A stretch of DNA of 64,000 bases from Pedobacter puniceum. Its GTDB lineage: Bacteria > Bacteroidota > Bacteroidia > Sphingobacteriales > Sphingobacteriaceae. Both the position numbers and the translations under genes were made by a program. Shown here piece by piece: positions 1-9,384 of the stretch. The stretch is taken from the NCBI RefSeq assembly GCF_009674685.1, contig NZ_WKJI01000001.1, forward strand, positions 806,001 to 870,000. The letters are read 5' to 3'. Under the pieces are notes generated by a model that had not been told where the DNA came from, searched no databases, and was given only the letters and a program-made list of their open reading frames with translations. Numbering within the stretch: the stretch's first letter is position 1; each line of letters begins with the position of its first letter.

Positions 1-168
1 AATTTTAATGCAGCTAATGTACACGCTATAGAGCTATATGATTATGAAAAAGACCCTTTAGAAACAAAAAATGTTGCTAACGACCCAGCCTACAAACAAA
101 TAAAAGAAGATTTAAGCAACAGAATGCATAAATTTTATGCAGAGCAAGCAGCAAAAGTTAAAAAATAA
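1..168 (+). CDS. Sulfatase, C-terminal fragment
   Basis: Only the last 55 codons lie in the window, in an open frame from base 1 to a TAA at 166-168. The fragment contains ELYDYEKDPLETKNVA, the usual closing motif of family S1 arylsulfatases of the iduronate-sulfatase/heparan type (ELYDLxxDPxExxNLA). These are periplasmic, formylglycine-dependent enzymes that remove sulfate esters from polysaccharides. The catalytic CxPSR motif would lie upstream and cannot be seen. The next gene starts 24 bp downstream and encodes an unsaturated glucuronyl hydrolase, which fits a PUL for a sulfated uronic-acid glycan. The family call is fairly secure; the substrate is inferred. Confidence 0.8.
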   Translation, partial: NFNAANVHAIELYDYEKDPLETKNVANDPAYKQIKEDLSNRMHKFYAEQAAKVKK

Positions 169-192
169 GCTAACCATCAATATATCTCAAGA

Positions 193-1386
193 ATGAAAAA
201 TTTAAAATTATTAGTAAGTGTTGTATCCCTAGGGTTTTTAAGTGAAGTTTCTTATGCTCAGGATGTTAAAAGTGCTTTTACTCATGCCGAGCTACAAGCA
301 ACAGAAATGCTAAAGCAAGTGAAACTGGCAAAAGAAAAAACTCCCACAAACAGTAAAAATGAGCCATTGGTATCTCCACGTACTTTAGAACACGGAGAAC
401 TAAAACTTGTAACTTCTAAAGACTGGACAAGCGGATTCTTTCCGGGTGAGTTATGGTATTTATATGATTATACCAAAAACCCTAAATGGTTAAATGCTGC
501 AAAAGCTTTTACTGCTGATATTGAAAGAGAAAAGTTAAATGCAACTACCCACGATATGGGTTTTAAAGTGTTTTGCAGTTTTGGTAATGCATACCGCTTA
601 ACAAATGATAATTATTATAAAGATGTTATCATTCAATCAGCTAAAACCTTAGCTACTAGATTCAATCCTAAAGTAGGTGCTATCCGTTCTTGGGACCATA
701 ACTCTGATAAATGGGATTTCCCTGTTATCATAGATAATATGTTAAATCTTGAGCTTTTATTTGAAGCTACCAAGCTAACAGGCGATTCTTCTTTCCATAA
801 AATTGCTGTAACACATGCTAATACAACTTTAAAAAATCATTTCAGACCTGATTATAGTACTTACCATGTCATCAGTTACAATCCACAAACAGGTGCTGTA
901 GAAAAGAAAAATACGCATCAGGGTTATTCGCATGAGTCTGCATGGTCTAGAGGGCAAGCTTGGGGATTATATGGCTATACTTTATGTTACCGATATACAA
1001 AAGATAAAGCTTACTTAAAACAAGCAGAAAATATCGCTAAATATATTTTTACACATAAAAACTTACCAGCAGACTTAATTCCTTACTGGGATTTTGATGC
1101 TCCAGGAATAACAAATGAGCCAAGAGATGTTTCTGCCGCAACTGTAATAGCATCAGGTCTTTACGAGCTAAGTAAATACAGTAATAATAGTAAGTTCTAT
1201 GTAGAAAAGGCAAATACCATTTTGAAAAATTTAAGCACAAAGTACATCGCACCAAAAGGTACTCATAAAGGTTTTGTATTGTTACATAGTACAGGGTCTA
1301 AGCCACATAATGGCGAGATTGATGTACCAATTATTTATGCAGAATATTATTATTTAGAAGCTTTATTAAGATTTAAAAATTTATAA
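193..1386 (+). CDS. GH88 unsaturated glucuronyl hydrolase
   Basis: This 397-residue secreted protein (signal peptide about 1-22, ending SYAQ) belongs to glycoside hydrolase family 88. These enzymes hydrate the 4,5-unsaturated uronic acid that polysaccharide lyases leave at the non-reducing end, which releases it. The expected (alpha/alpha)6-barrel motifs are present: DWTSGFFPGELWYLYD near 77-92, the catalytic Asp121 in HDMGF, the second Asp181 in IIDNMLNLELLFE, and SRGQAWGLYGYTLCYRYT about two thirds along. The length is normal for the family. It lies between a sulfatase and an SGNH esterase in one run, so its substrate is probably an unsaturated oligosaccharide made by a lyase of the same locus. 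The family is confident; the glycan is inferred. Confidence 0.93.
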   Translation: MKNLKLLVSVVSLGFLSEVSYAQDVKSAFTHAELQATEMLKQVKLAKEKTPTNSKNEPLVSPRTLEHGELKLVTSKDWTSGFFPGELWYLYDYTKNPKWLNAAKAFTADIEREKLNATTHDMGFKVFCSFGNAYRLTNDNYYKDVIIQSAKTLATRFNPKVGAIRSWDHNSDKWDFPVIIDNMLNLELLFEATKLTGDSSFHKIAVTHANTTLKNHFRPDYSTYHVISYNPQTGAVEKKNTHQGYSHESAWSRGQAWGLYGYTLCYRYTKDKAYLKQAENIAKYIFTHKNLPADLIPYWDFDAPGITNEPRDVSAATVIASGLYELSKYSNNSKFYVEKANTILKNLSTKYIAPKGTHKGFVLLHSTGSKPHNGEIDVPIIYAEYYYLEALLRFKNL

Positions 1387-1395
1387 GAAACAGAT

Positions 1396-2034
1396 ATGAA
1401 AAAGTACTTAAGTATAACTGCTTTATTAATTGTTGTGACTTTAGTTGCAGCTAGTTTTCAAACACCTAAAAATGTTTTAATTATTGGTGATTCTATTTCT
1501 ATAGGATATACACCATTTATCCAAAAAGCTTTAACAGGTGTTAATGTTGAGCATAATCCCGGTAACGGAGGCCCTACAACAAGAGGAGTACAAAATATAG
1601 AGAAATGGGTTGGAGATAGAGAGTGGGATGTTATCACCTTTAATTTTGGTTTACATGATATGGTTCATAGAGATTCTTCAAATAAATATGATGTTGTAAA
1701 AGGTAAAATCAGTGTTCCTTTAGAAGATTATAGAAAGAACTTACAAATCATTGTAGATAAGTTAAAAGAGACTACAGCAACTATAATTTTTATCAATACT
1801 ACAACAGTACCAGAAAATGCAGCTGGCAGAAAAGTAGAATCTCCGGCTCAGTATAATAAAGTAGCTCTAGAGGTGATGAAAAAGAATAAAATTGAAGTTT
1901 TAGATCTTTACAAGACATCTTTAACAGTACACCCAGCAAATTCTAAACCGGGTAATGTGCATTATACAGAGCAAGGCTACGAGTTATTAGCTCAGCCTAT
2001 TATAGAAAGAATAAAATCTCATTTAAAAAAATAA
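1396..2034 (+). CDS. SGNH/GDSL-type hydrolase (probable carbohydrate esterase)
   Basis: A 212-residue protein with an N-terminal hydrophobic signal segment (about 4-20). It carries the SGNH block I motif IGDSISIGY with the nucleophilic Ser, a block III variant NFGLHD where the usual Asn is His, and a block V-like GNVHYTEQGYELLA with the catalytic His but no clear upstream Asp at the DxxH position. It starts 9 bp after the GH88 gene and ends 3 bp before the beta-helix gene, so the three are almost certainly co-transcribed. In PULs such proteins usually remove acetyl or other ester groups from glycans. Deacetylation is inferred; the hydrolase fold is well supported. Confidence 0.85.
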   Translation: MKKYLSITALLIVVTLVAASFQTPKNVLIIGDSISIGYTPFIQKALTGVNVEHNPGNGGPTTRGVQNIEKWVGDREWDVITFNFGLHDMVHRDSSNKYDVVKGKISVPLEDYRKNLQIIVDKLKETTATIIFINTTTVPENAAGRKVESPAQYNKVALEVMKKNKIEVLDLYKTSLTVHPANSKPGNVHYTEQGYELLAQPIIERIKSHLKK

Positions 2035-2037
2035 CCC

Positions 2038-3579
2038 ATGCTCAGCAACATAAAAATAGTTAAAGCTATGCGCTCAATACATAAAATGGGTATTGTGTTA
2101 TTAAGCTTAATAATACTCTCTTTTACTTATTACAAAGAGTCAAAATTTTACACCGTAAATAAAGACGGAACGCTAACCTTTAGGCCTGATGAGAAAGGAA
2201 ATATCATCCCAGATTTTAGCAGGGTAGGTTACCATATGGGAGATAAAGAAATTCCTGATGTTAAGGTAGTTAAAACCATTTCGCCTGCTAGCGATGGAAG
2301 TAGCCAAGAAATCATCCAAAAGGCAATAGATCAAGTATCGGCTATGAAGCCTGATAAAGATGGTTTTAGAGGCGCTATTCTACTTAAAAAGGGTGTTTAT
2401 AAAATCCCTGGAGCTATCACTATTAAAACCAGTGGTATTGTTTTAAGAGGAGAGGGTAATGATGCCAACGGAACTAAATTAATAGCTACCGGTAAAGATA
2501 GAAGAGTGCTTGTGCAAGTTTCTGGTGAGGGCGCACCTAGAGAGGTTAAAGGTACCAGAACTACTGTAACAGAAGACTATGTACCTGTGGGTAGGTTTTA
2601 TTTGGAGGTAGAAAAGCCTGAGAATTTTAAAGTTGGCGATGAGATTATCATTTACAGACCAGGTACTGATGCTTGGATTAAAGACCTTCAAATGGATAAA
2701 ATTATAGAAAGACCGGGTACTATCCAATGGGATGCTAAAAGCTATAATTTAACTTTTGAGAGAGCTATTACTGCTGTAAAAGGTAATAAAATTTATATCA
2801 ATCAACCTATTGTAATGCCTTTAGAGAAAAAGTATGGTGGTGCAGAAGTTTATAAATTTACTTTCGCCGGAAGAATACAAGAAGTAGGTGTAGAAAATAT
2901 ATTATTCGAATCTGAATATGCTTCGGATACAGATGAAGAACACTCTTGGAAAGCCATAGAATTTGATAAAATCGATAATGGATGGGTAAGAAATGTTATA
3001 TCTAGATACTTTGCTACTTCTTGTGTAAATGTGGATAGATATGCCAGATATGTTACCGTAACAGATTCTAAATGTTTAGATCCAAAATCGGTTATTACCG
3101 GAGGTAGAAGATACAGTTTTAATGTTGATGGTGCTTTTAATTTGGTTAAAAACTGCGAAACCACAGAAGGAAGACATGATTATGTAAGTGGCGCTAGAAC
3201 CATGGGGCCAAATGTGTTTTACAATTGCAAAGCATCTAATACCCATGCAGATATTGGTCCGCACCACAGATGGTCTGCTGGTGCTTTGTACGATAATATT
3301 GTAACAGATGGCGAAATCAATGTACATGATCGTGGTAATTGGGGTTCTGGACATGGTTGGGTAGGTACTACCCAAGTTTTATGGAATTGTACTGTAAAAA
3401 GAGCTGCCGTACAAACACCATGGATTTCTGGTAAAAATTACTGTATTGGTTTAGTTGGACAAAAATATGCTGGTCGTTTAGAGGGTAAGCCCGATGGAGA
3501 ATGGGAAAGTTTAGGTCAACATGTTAATCCGCAATCATTATACATAGCTCAACTAAAAGCTAGAAAAGGCAATAAATAA
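2038..3579 (+). CDS. Secreted right-handed beta-helix protein, possible polysaccharide lyase
   Basis: This 513-residue protein has one hydrophobic N-terminal segment (about 17-30), a pectate-lyase-like entry region near residue 95 (DGSSQEIIQKAIDQV, then GAILLKKGVYKI and GIVLRGEGN), and many beta-strand-rich turns after that. This is the layout of right-handed parallel beta-helix lyases and epimerases. The C-terminal half is rich in His, Arg, Asn and Trp (GRHDYVSGART, GPHHRWSAGALYDN, NVHDRGNWGSGHGW), a likely binding surface. Being in a run with GH88 suggests it makes the unsaturated ends that GH88 removes, but I cannot assign a PL family. Translation may instead start at the Met near 2068, which gives a cleaner signal sequence. 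Confidence 0.75.
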   Translation: MLSNIKIVKAMRSIHKMGIVLLSLIILSFTYYKESKFYTVNKDGTLTFRPDEKGNIIPDFSRVGYHMGDKEIPDVKVVKTISPASDGSSQEIIQKAIDQVSAMKPDKDGFRGAILLKKGVYKIPGAITIKTSGIVLRGEGNDANGTKLIATGKDRRVLVQVSGEGAPREVKGTRTTVTEDYVPVGRFYLEVEKPENFKVGDEIIIYRPGTDAWIKDLQMDKIIERPGTIQWDAKSYNLTFERAITAVKGNKIYINQPIVMPLEKKYGGAEVYKFTFAGRIQEVGVENILFESEYASDTDEEHSWKAIEFDKIDNGWVRNVISRYFATSCVNVDRYARYVTVTDSKCLDPKSVITGGRRYSFNVDGAFNLVKNCETTEGRHDYVSGARTMGPNVFYNCKASNTHADIGPHHRWSAGALYDNIVTDGEINVHDRGNWGSGHGWVGTTQVLWNCTVKRAAVQTPWISGKNYCIGLVGQKYAGRLEGKPDGEWESLGQHVNPQSLYIAQLKARKGNK

Positions 3580-3601
3580 TTTCAATACTGTTATATTTAT
3601 A

Positions 3602-3640
3602 AAATAAACTTTATCCAAAAAGGGTAAAGTTTATTTTTTG
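3602..3640 (+). terminator. Rho-independent terminator after the PUL run
   Basis: The 15-base arms 3602-3616 (AAATAAACTTTATCC) and 3622-3636 pair with a single T/G wobble, leave a five-A loop, and run into a T-rich tail. It sits 22 bp past the beta-helix stop and ends just before the ATG of the DUF2264 gene, so it may attenuate rather than fully separate the two. Confidence 0.75.
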
Positions 3641-3641
3641 T

Positions 3642-4856
3642 ATGATGAAAAAGCTATTTACCCTATTACTGCTGACATTAATCAGTCAGAAATTTTACGC
3701 ACAACAATTACCAGCGCCAGAAAAGCAAAGAAGCTATATGGTGAAGGCAATGTTGCAAATTGCCGACCCGGTTTTGCAAGCGCTTAGTAAAAACGAGCTA
3801 AAACAAACCATGCCTGTTGAGGCTAAGTCTCCAAACAATGCAAAATGGACTCATTTAGAAGCTTTTGGTAGAACCTTAGCTGGTATTGCACCTTGGTTTG
3901 CCTTAGGCGCTGATGATTCTCCGGAAGGAAAATTAAGAGCAAAATATATTCAATTAGCACAGTTGTCGCTTAAAAATGCTACTGATGAAAATGCTAAAGA
4001 CTATCTCAATTTTACTGATGGTGGCCAACCTTTGGTAGACGCAGCTTTTCTTGCACAAGCTTTATTAAGAGCGCCAGACCAATTATGGAAACCTTTAGAT
4101 AAGCAAACACAAGCTAATATTATTAAAGCTCTAAAGACTACTCGTAAAATCAAACCTTATTACAATAATTGGCTTTTATTTAGCGCAACAGTAGAAGCTG
4201 CCTTACTTAAATTTGAAGGTAGTTGCGATTTAATGCGTGTGGATTATGCCATAAAAGAACATTTAAACTGGTATAAAGGCGATGGTGTTTATGGCGATGG
4301 ACCAGATTTTCATTGGGATTATTATAACAGTTTCGTTATCCACCCGATGTTTTTAGATGTGTTACAAACGCTTATAGGCGCAGGCATTAAAGAGCAAGAA
4401 ACTTATGCCAAAGAACTTAAAAGAGCAGTACGTTATGCCGAAGTTCAGGAACGTTTAATAGCTCCGGATGGTACTTATCCTGTTATAGGACGTTCTATGG
4501 CTTACCGTTTCGGGGCTTTTCAATTATTATCACAAATAGCTTTAATGAAGGCATTACCTAAAAATGTATTGCCTCAACAAGTGAGATGTGCATTATATAC
4601 TATGGTTAAAAATCAAATTGAGGCGCCCAATACTTTTGATAAAAATGGTTGGTTAACCATTGGTGTTTATGGGCATCAGCCAGAACTTGGCGAAACCTAT
4701 ATTTCTACCGGTAGCTTATACCTTTGTTCTCAAGTATTTTTGATTTTAGGTTTACCTGATACTGATGAGTTTTGGGTAGCACCCAATGCCAATTGGACAT
4801 CTAGAAAAGTGTGGTCTGGTGAATCTATTGCTATTGATAAAGCTTTGAAGGAATAA
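3642..4856 (+). CDS. DUF2264 protein, probable glycan-active enzyme
   Basis: A 404-residue secreted protein (signal peptide about 1-21, ending FYAQQ) covering a whole DUF2264 domain. Landmarks are WTHLEAFGRTLAGIAPWF, LNFTDGGQPLVDAAFLAQ, NNWLLFSATVEAALL and GDGPDFHWDYYNSFVIHPM. From memory, members of this family have been classed as a glycoside hydrolase family acting on glucuronic-acid-containing glycans (GH154); treat that as recalled, not checked. The many aromatic and acidic residues fit an (alpha/alpha)-barrel carbohydrate enzyme. It closes the PUL remnant but follows a hairpin terminator, so it may be expressed at a different level. The start could be either of the two tandem ATGs (3642 or 3645). 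Confidence 0.85.
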   Translation: MMKKLFTLLLLTLISQKFYAQQLPAPEKQRSYMVKAMLQIADPVLQALSKNELKQTMPVEAKSPNNAKWTHLEAFGRTLAGIAPWFALGADDSPEGKLRAKYIQLAQLSLKNATDENAKDYLNFTDGGQPLVDAAFLAQALLRAPDQLWKPLDKQTQANIIKALKTTRKIKPYYNNWLLFSATVEAALLKFEGSCDLMRVDYAIKEHLNWYKGDGVYGDGPDFHWDYYNSFVIHPMFLDVLQTLIGAGIKEQETYAKELKRAVRYAEVQERLIAPDGTYPVIGRSMAYRFGAFQLLSQIALMKALPKNVLPQQVRCALYTMVKNQIEAPNTFDKNGWLTIGVYGHQPELGETYISTGSLYLCSQVFLILGLPDTDEFWVAPNANWTSRKVWSGESIAIDKALKE

Positions 4857-4895
4857 AATGTCTTGGATAAGTTTTATTTACTTCTAAAATTTCTT

Positions 4896-4926
4896 TTGAA
4901 TAATAGTGACTTATAAGTTACCTTTG
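4896..4926 (+). promoter_or_regulatory. Bacteroidota-type promoter of the toxin-antitoxin pair
   Basis: A TTG at 4896-4898 is followed after exactly 20 bases by TACCTTTG (4919-4926), matching the Bacteroidota primary sigma consensus TTG-N19/20-TAnnTTTG. The toxin ATG begins only 5 bases past the -7 box, so the transcript would have almost no 5' leader. Confidence 0.7.
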
Positions 4927-4931
4927 TTGAA

Positions 4932-5303
4932 ATGAAAGTAAGAGAAGTTGTAGCTTTTAAAGATTATTTTGAAAATTTCTTACGTGAACAACCAATTAAA
5001 GTTCAGGATAAGATTTTTAAAATTATTGAAGCTATTGAAACTCTGGAAAGAGTTCCCTCTAATTATTTGAAATTCTTAGTTGGAACAAATGGCCTTTATG
5101 AAGCAAGAATTCAGCTGGGTTCAAATATTTGGCGTGTATTCTGCTTTTTTGATGATGATAAGCTTGTGATTCTTCTTAATGGCTTTCAGAAGAAAACTCA
5201 GAAAACTCCTAAGAATGAAATTCAAAAGGCTCTTCATTTAATGGATGAATATTTTAACTCAAAAATGAAAGGATATGGAAACAAAAAGCTGGAAAGAGAT
5301 TAA
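4932..5303 (+). CDS. higB: RelE/HigB-like toxin (Gp49 family)
   Basis: A 123-residue protein of the phage-derived Gp49/HigB group in the RelE/ParE fold. The core reads FLREQPIKVQDKIFKIIEAI, then LVGTNGLYEARIQLGSNIWR, VFCFFDDDKLVILLNGFQKK and TPKNEIQKALHLMDEY, which is the typical order: helical start, beta-sheet, the conserved NGFxKKTxKTP motif and a final helix. HigB toxins are ribosome-dependent mRNA interferases. The toxin gene comes first and overlaps the antitoxin by 29 bp, the order characteristic of higBA. A consensus promoter lies directly upstream. The family is confident; the choice of higB over a generic RelE name rests on gene order and the motif. Confidence 0.88.
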   Translation: MKVREVVAFKDYFENFLREQPIKVQDKIFKIIEAIETLERVPSNYLKFLVGTNGLYEARIQLGSNIWRVFCFFDDDKLVILLNGFQKKTQKTPKNEIQKALHLMDEYFNSKMKGYGNKKLERD

Positions 5304-5565
5304 AGATACTGTCTATGGTATTAAGGGTACAGAAAGAAGAGATGAGTTAGAAAGAGATGTTGAAGGTTTTAAAATAGGTTTATTACTTCGTAAAGCTAGA
5401 GAGGATAAACATTTAACTCAATCTGAACTAGCAGACCTAGTAGACAAAAAAAGAGAATATATCTCAAGAATAGAAAATAATGGTAGTAATTTAACCTTGA
5501 AAACCCTTTTTGATATTGTAGAAAAAGGGCTAGGAGGTAAGGTTAAGATATCTATTGAACTCTAA
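5275..5565 (+). CDS. higA: XRE-family antitoxin (HigA-like)
   Basis: A 96-residue protein with a charged N-terminal third (residues 1-32) and a Cro/CI-type helix-turn-helix at about 35-90: LLRKAREDKHLTQSELADLV, DKKREYISRIENNGSNLTL, TLFDIVEKGLGGKV. Its ATG lies 29 bp inside the end of the toxin gene, so translation is coupled. In HigBA systems the antitoxin binds the toxin and the shared promoter, repressing it conditionally. The operator is probably the 4896-4930 region, but no clear palindrome is visible there. The call is strong. Confidence 0.9.
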   Translation: METKSWKEIKDTVYGIKGTERRDELERDVEGFKIGLLLRKAREDKHLTQSELADLVDKKREYISRIENNGSNLTLKTLFDIVEKGLGGKVKISIEL

Positions 5566-5581
5566 AAATAAGTGGAATAGA

Positions 5582-6571
5582 TTAAGCATTCAATAATTTA
5601 TTCCACATTTGTTCATCAACAGGAATACCCTTTTCGGTGTTTTCTTTTCTGATGTGGAGGGTTCTTTCTCCGGGATAGTAAATTTCTTGTCCTTCAATAG
5701 TTTCTGCGGATTTGGTATAAGCCACAATTTCATCAATGATATTTTGGCTGTTTGGAAATAGCTTAGTATCTATACACATATAAACTTGTGAAATACCTGT
5801 TTCTTTCTCGCTTTGGGTAATTTTAGCAGTAGAAGAGCCTCCGCTTAAAATACTTACTAATAAATCTAGCATAATACTTAATCCAGAGCCTTTCCACATA
5901 CCAACAGGTAAAGTTCTTCTGGTTTTATATATAGCTGATGGATTTTTAGTTAACTCGCCAATAGCATCATAACCACCAAAATAGGGTAGCTCTTGCTCTT
6001 TAAGTTTGTATTCCTGAAGTTTTCCGTAAGAAAACTGCGACATCGCCATGTCTAAGACAATATGTCCGTTTGGATGCGGTACTGCAATAATAAGCGGATT
6101 GTTACCGATAGTTGGCTTTTTTGCGCCCCAAGGAGGCATGATAGCAATGGTATTGGTAAAACTGATACTGATACATCCTGCTTCTGCAGCTTGCCAGCCA
6201 TAAGTGCCGCCACGCATCCAGTGGTTGGTATTTTTTAAGGCTATACAAGCTATGCCGTTTTCTTTAGCAACATCAATAGCTCTTTGCATACAAAAACTAG
6301 CGTTCAGCATACCTGGTCCAAAATTGCCATCCCATTGTTCTAATAAACCGTGTTTGGTTATTTGAGTAGGCTCTGCATCAACATTTACCAAACCTTGTTT
6401 TACATAGTCTGCAAATACTTCAAACCTATTTAAACCATGAGAATAAACGCCATCTAAACTATTATTAGTGAAAATTTGGGCACAAGCTTGGGCTTTTTCA
6501 TCTTTAAAGCCTAGTTTTTTTAATACCCTTACAAATTCTTGATAAAGTTCTTGATAGCTTACTCTTTTCAT
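5582..6571 (-). CDS. Ldh-family NAD(P)H oxidoreductase, 3-dehydro-L-gulonate 2-dehydrogenase-like
   Basis: This 329-residue protein belongs to the malate/L-lactate/ureidoglycolate dehydrogenase family (Ldh_2), which lacks a Rossmann fold, and most resembles YiaK/DlgD. It shows the family signatures DGVYSHGLNRFEVFADYVK, the catalytic-His region ALKNTNHWMRGGTYGWQAAE, and PPWGAKKPTIGNNPLIIAVP. YiaK reduces 2,3-diketo-L-gulonate, and related enzymes act on keto-uronate products. It converges on the toxin-antitoxin operon with 16 bp between stop codons and is followed upstream by the ABC-F terminator, so it has its own promoter. Its closeness to the uronate PUL suggests a role in uronate catabolism, but that link is speculative. 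Confidence 0.82.
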   Translation of the reverse strand: MKRVSYQELYQEFVRVLKKLGFKDEKAQACAQIFTNNSLDGVYSHGLNRFEVFADYVKQGLVNVDAEPTQITKHGLLEQWDGNFGPGMLNASFCMQRAIDVAKENGIACIALKNTNHWMRGGTYGWQAAEAGCISISFTNTIAIMPPWGAKKPTIGNNPLIIAVPHPNGHIVLDMAMSQFSYGKLQEYKLKEQELPYFGGYDAIGELTKNPSAIYKTRRTLPVGMWKGSGLSIMLDLLVSILSGGSSTAKITQSEKETGISQVYMCIDTKLFPNSQNIIDEIVAYTKSAETIEGQEIYYPGERTLHIRKENTEKGIPVDEQMWNKLLNA

Positions 6572-6600
6572 GTTTTAAAATTAATACTTTAATCTCCTTT

Positions 6601-6641
6601 AAAAAACAAAAACCCGATTGTTATTTCTAGCAATCGGGTTT
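6601..6641 (-). terminator. Terminator of the ABC-F gene
   Basis: Perfect 11-base arms AAACCCGATTG (6610-6620) and CAATCGGGTTT (6631-6641) with a 10-base loop. Read on the minus strand, the hairpin is followed by a T-rich run (6609 down to 6601). It lies 20 bp past the ABC-F stop codon. Confidence 0.88.
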
Positions 6642-6661
6642 ATGAATATCAAAATTAAAGC

Positions 6662-8293
<1,632 letters not shown>

Positions 8294-8303
8294 TTATTTT
8301 GCG

Positions 8304-8311
8304 CAAAGGTA
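8304..8311 (-). promoter_or_regulatory. -7 box of the ABC-F gene
   Basis: The minus-strand octamer TACCTTTG matches TAnnTTTG and ends about 20 bases before the ABC-F ATG. A good TTG -33 element is not evident at 19-21 bases, so the promoter is only half supported. Confidence 0.5.
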
Positions 8312-8353
8312 AGGTTTATCTGTGATAAATAAGGCTGGCTTTTATATTAATTG

Positions 8354-8917
8354 ATGGATAAAGAACAATTAACCAACTTTTTAAAGCATCATTACCATAA
8401 ACAAAAAACTATTGATTTAGCAAAACAGGTAGAAAGTGGTTCTATCAATATGGATGATGTTTTACAGCTTTGCTTTCAGCAAGATAAACAAATTGCTTTT
8501 AGAGCGGCTTGGCTTTTAGAATATGCAGAAATTGAAGCTCCTGCTGTTTTTAAACCATTAGTTCATCATTTTCTAAAACTTTATAAAATTACAGATAACC
8601 CTAGCGTACAAAGACACTTTTCTAAAATAGGAATGCGATTGGTGCATCGCAATTGGAAAGATTTTTATCAATTAACAACTCAAGATTTAAGTATCTTATT
8701 AGAACCATCTTTTGATTGGTTGATAAATCCTAAAGTACCAGTTGCCGTGAAATGTAATTGCCTAGATATCATTTATGCACTTTCTGATGAGCAAGATTGG
8801 ACTTTAGAAGAACTTAAAGTTGTTTTACAGAATTTTTTAACTTCTTCTTCTCCAGCTTTAATTTCAAGAGCAAAAAGAGTATTGTATAAAATAAAGAGGA
8901 AAGAGCAAAAGCGTTAA
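8354..8917 (+). CDS. Conserved HEAT-like helical protein of unknown function
   Basis: About 187 residues, all predicted helical with no signal peptide or membrane segment. The middle (QDKQIAFRAAWLLEYAEI, then VQRHFSKIGMRLVH, KVPVAVKCNCLDIIYALSD and LISRAKRVLYKIK) has the paired-helix rhythm of HEAT/ARM-type repeats, suggesting a small scaffold. No catalytic motif was recognised. The frame is open from a TTG at 8351, but the ATG at 8354 is the natural start. The gene diverges from the ABC-F gene and converges on the next minus-strand gene with a 1-bp gap. Confidence 0.7.
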   Translation: MDKEQLTNFLKHHYHKQKTIDLAKQVESGSINMDDVLQLCFQQDKQIAFRAAWLLEYAEIEAPAVFKPLVHHFLKLYKITDNPSVQRHFSKIGMRLVHRNWKDFYQLTTQDLSILLEPSFDWLINPKVPVAVKCNCLDIIYALSDEQDWTLEELKVVLQNFLTSSSPALISRAKRVLYKIKRKEQKR

Positions 8918-8918
8918 T

Positions 8919-9374
8919 TTATCTAGCAGTTCTGCGTTTGCCTTCTGCTGATAATGCAAAGCTATTGCTTCGAGTAAGTTTTTTAATATAATCAGTTTTT
9001 CTAAAACGTAAAGCGCTCCAATCTTCATCAATAGCTATTTGCCTCACAGGTTCTAAATTATATTTTCCTATGGCTTTCCAACCGTTATCCCTGTTAAATT
9101 CACAAGTGTACTTTTTTGATGTTCCTTTTGGATAGCAGTACCATAAAATAGCATCTCCCTCAAGTTTTGGATAAATGATGGAGATGCTATTGTCTATTTC
9201 TTCTTGCTTGGTTGCAAACACCATAATGAAGTTAATTTCTTTATCATCCAAAGCTTTATGAATTGCTGTAAATTGCTTCATAACTTCTAATTCATCATCA
9301 AGGCTTTTTGGAGCATTAATGATATAAATAGCTTTCTGATCTTTGAAATTTAATTTCTTAAATAATGGTGTCAT
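8919..9374 (-). CDS. Conserved protein of unknown function
   Basis: A 151-residue cytoplasmic protein. I do not recognise a characterised family. It has an alpha/beta look: YIINAPKSLDDELEVMK, then FIMVFATKQEEIDNSI, AILWYCYPKGTSKKY and the conserved-looking end IDEDWSALRFRKTDYIKKL. The Asp/Trp/Arg cluster near residues 115-125 is the most motif-like part. It is the last gene of the minus-strand run that begins near 13.9 kb, 10 bp after the DUF3050 gene. Function unknown. Confidence 0.65.
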   Translation of the reverse strand: MTPLFKKLNFKDQKAIYIINAPKSLDDELEVMKQFTAIHKALDDKEINFIMVFATKQEEIDNSISIIYPKLEGDAILWYCYPKGTSKKYTCEFNRDNGWKAIGKYNLEPVRQIAIDEDWSALRFRKTDYIKKLTRSNSFALSAEGKRRTAR

Positions 9375-9384
9375 TTGTTTTGGT

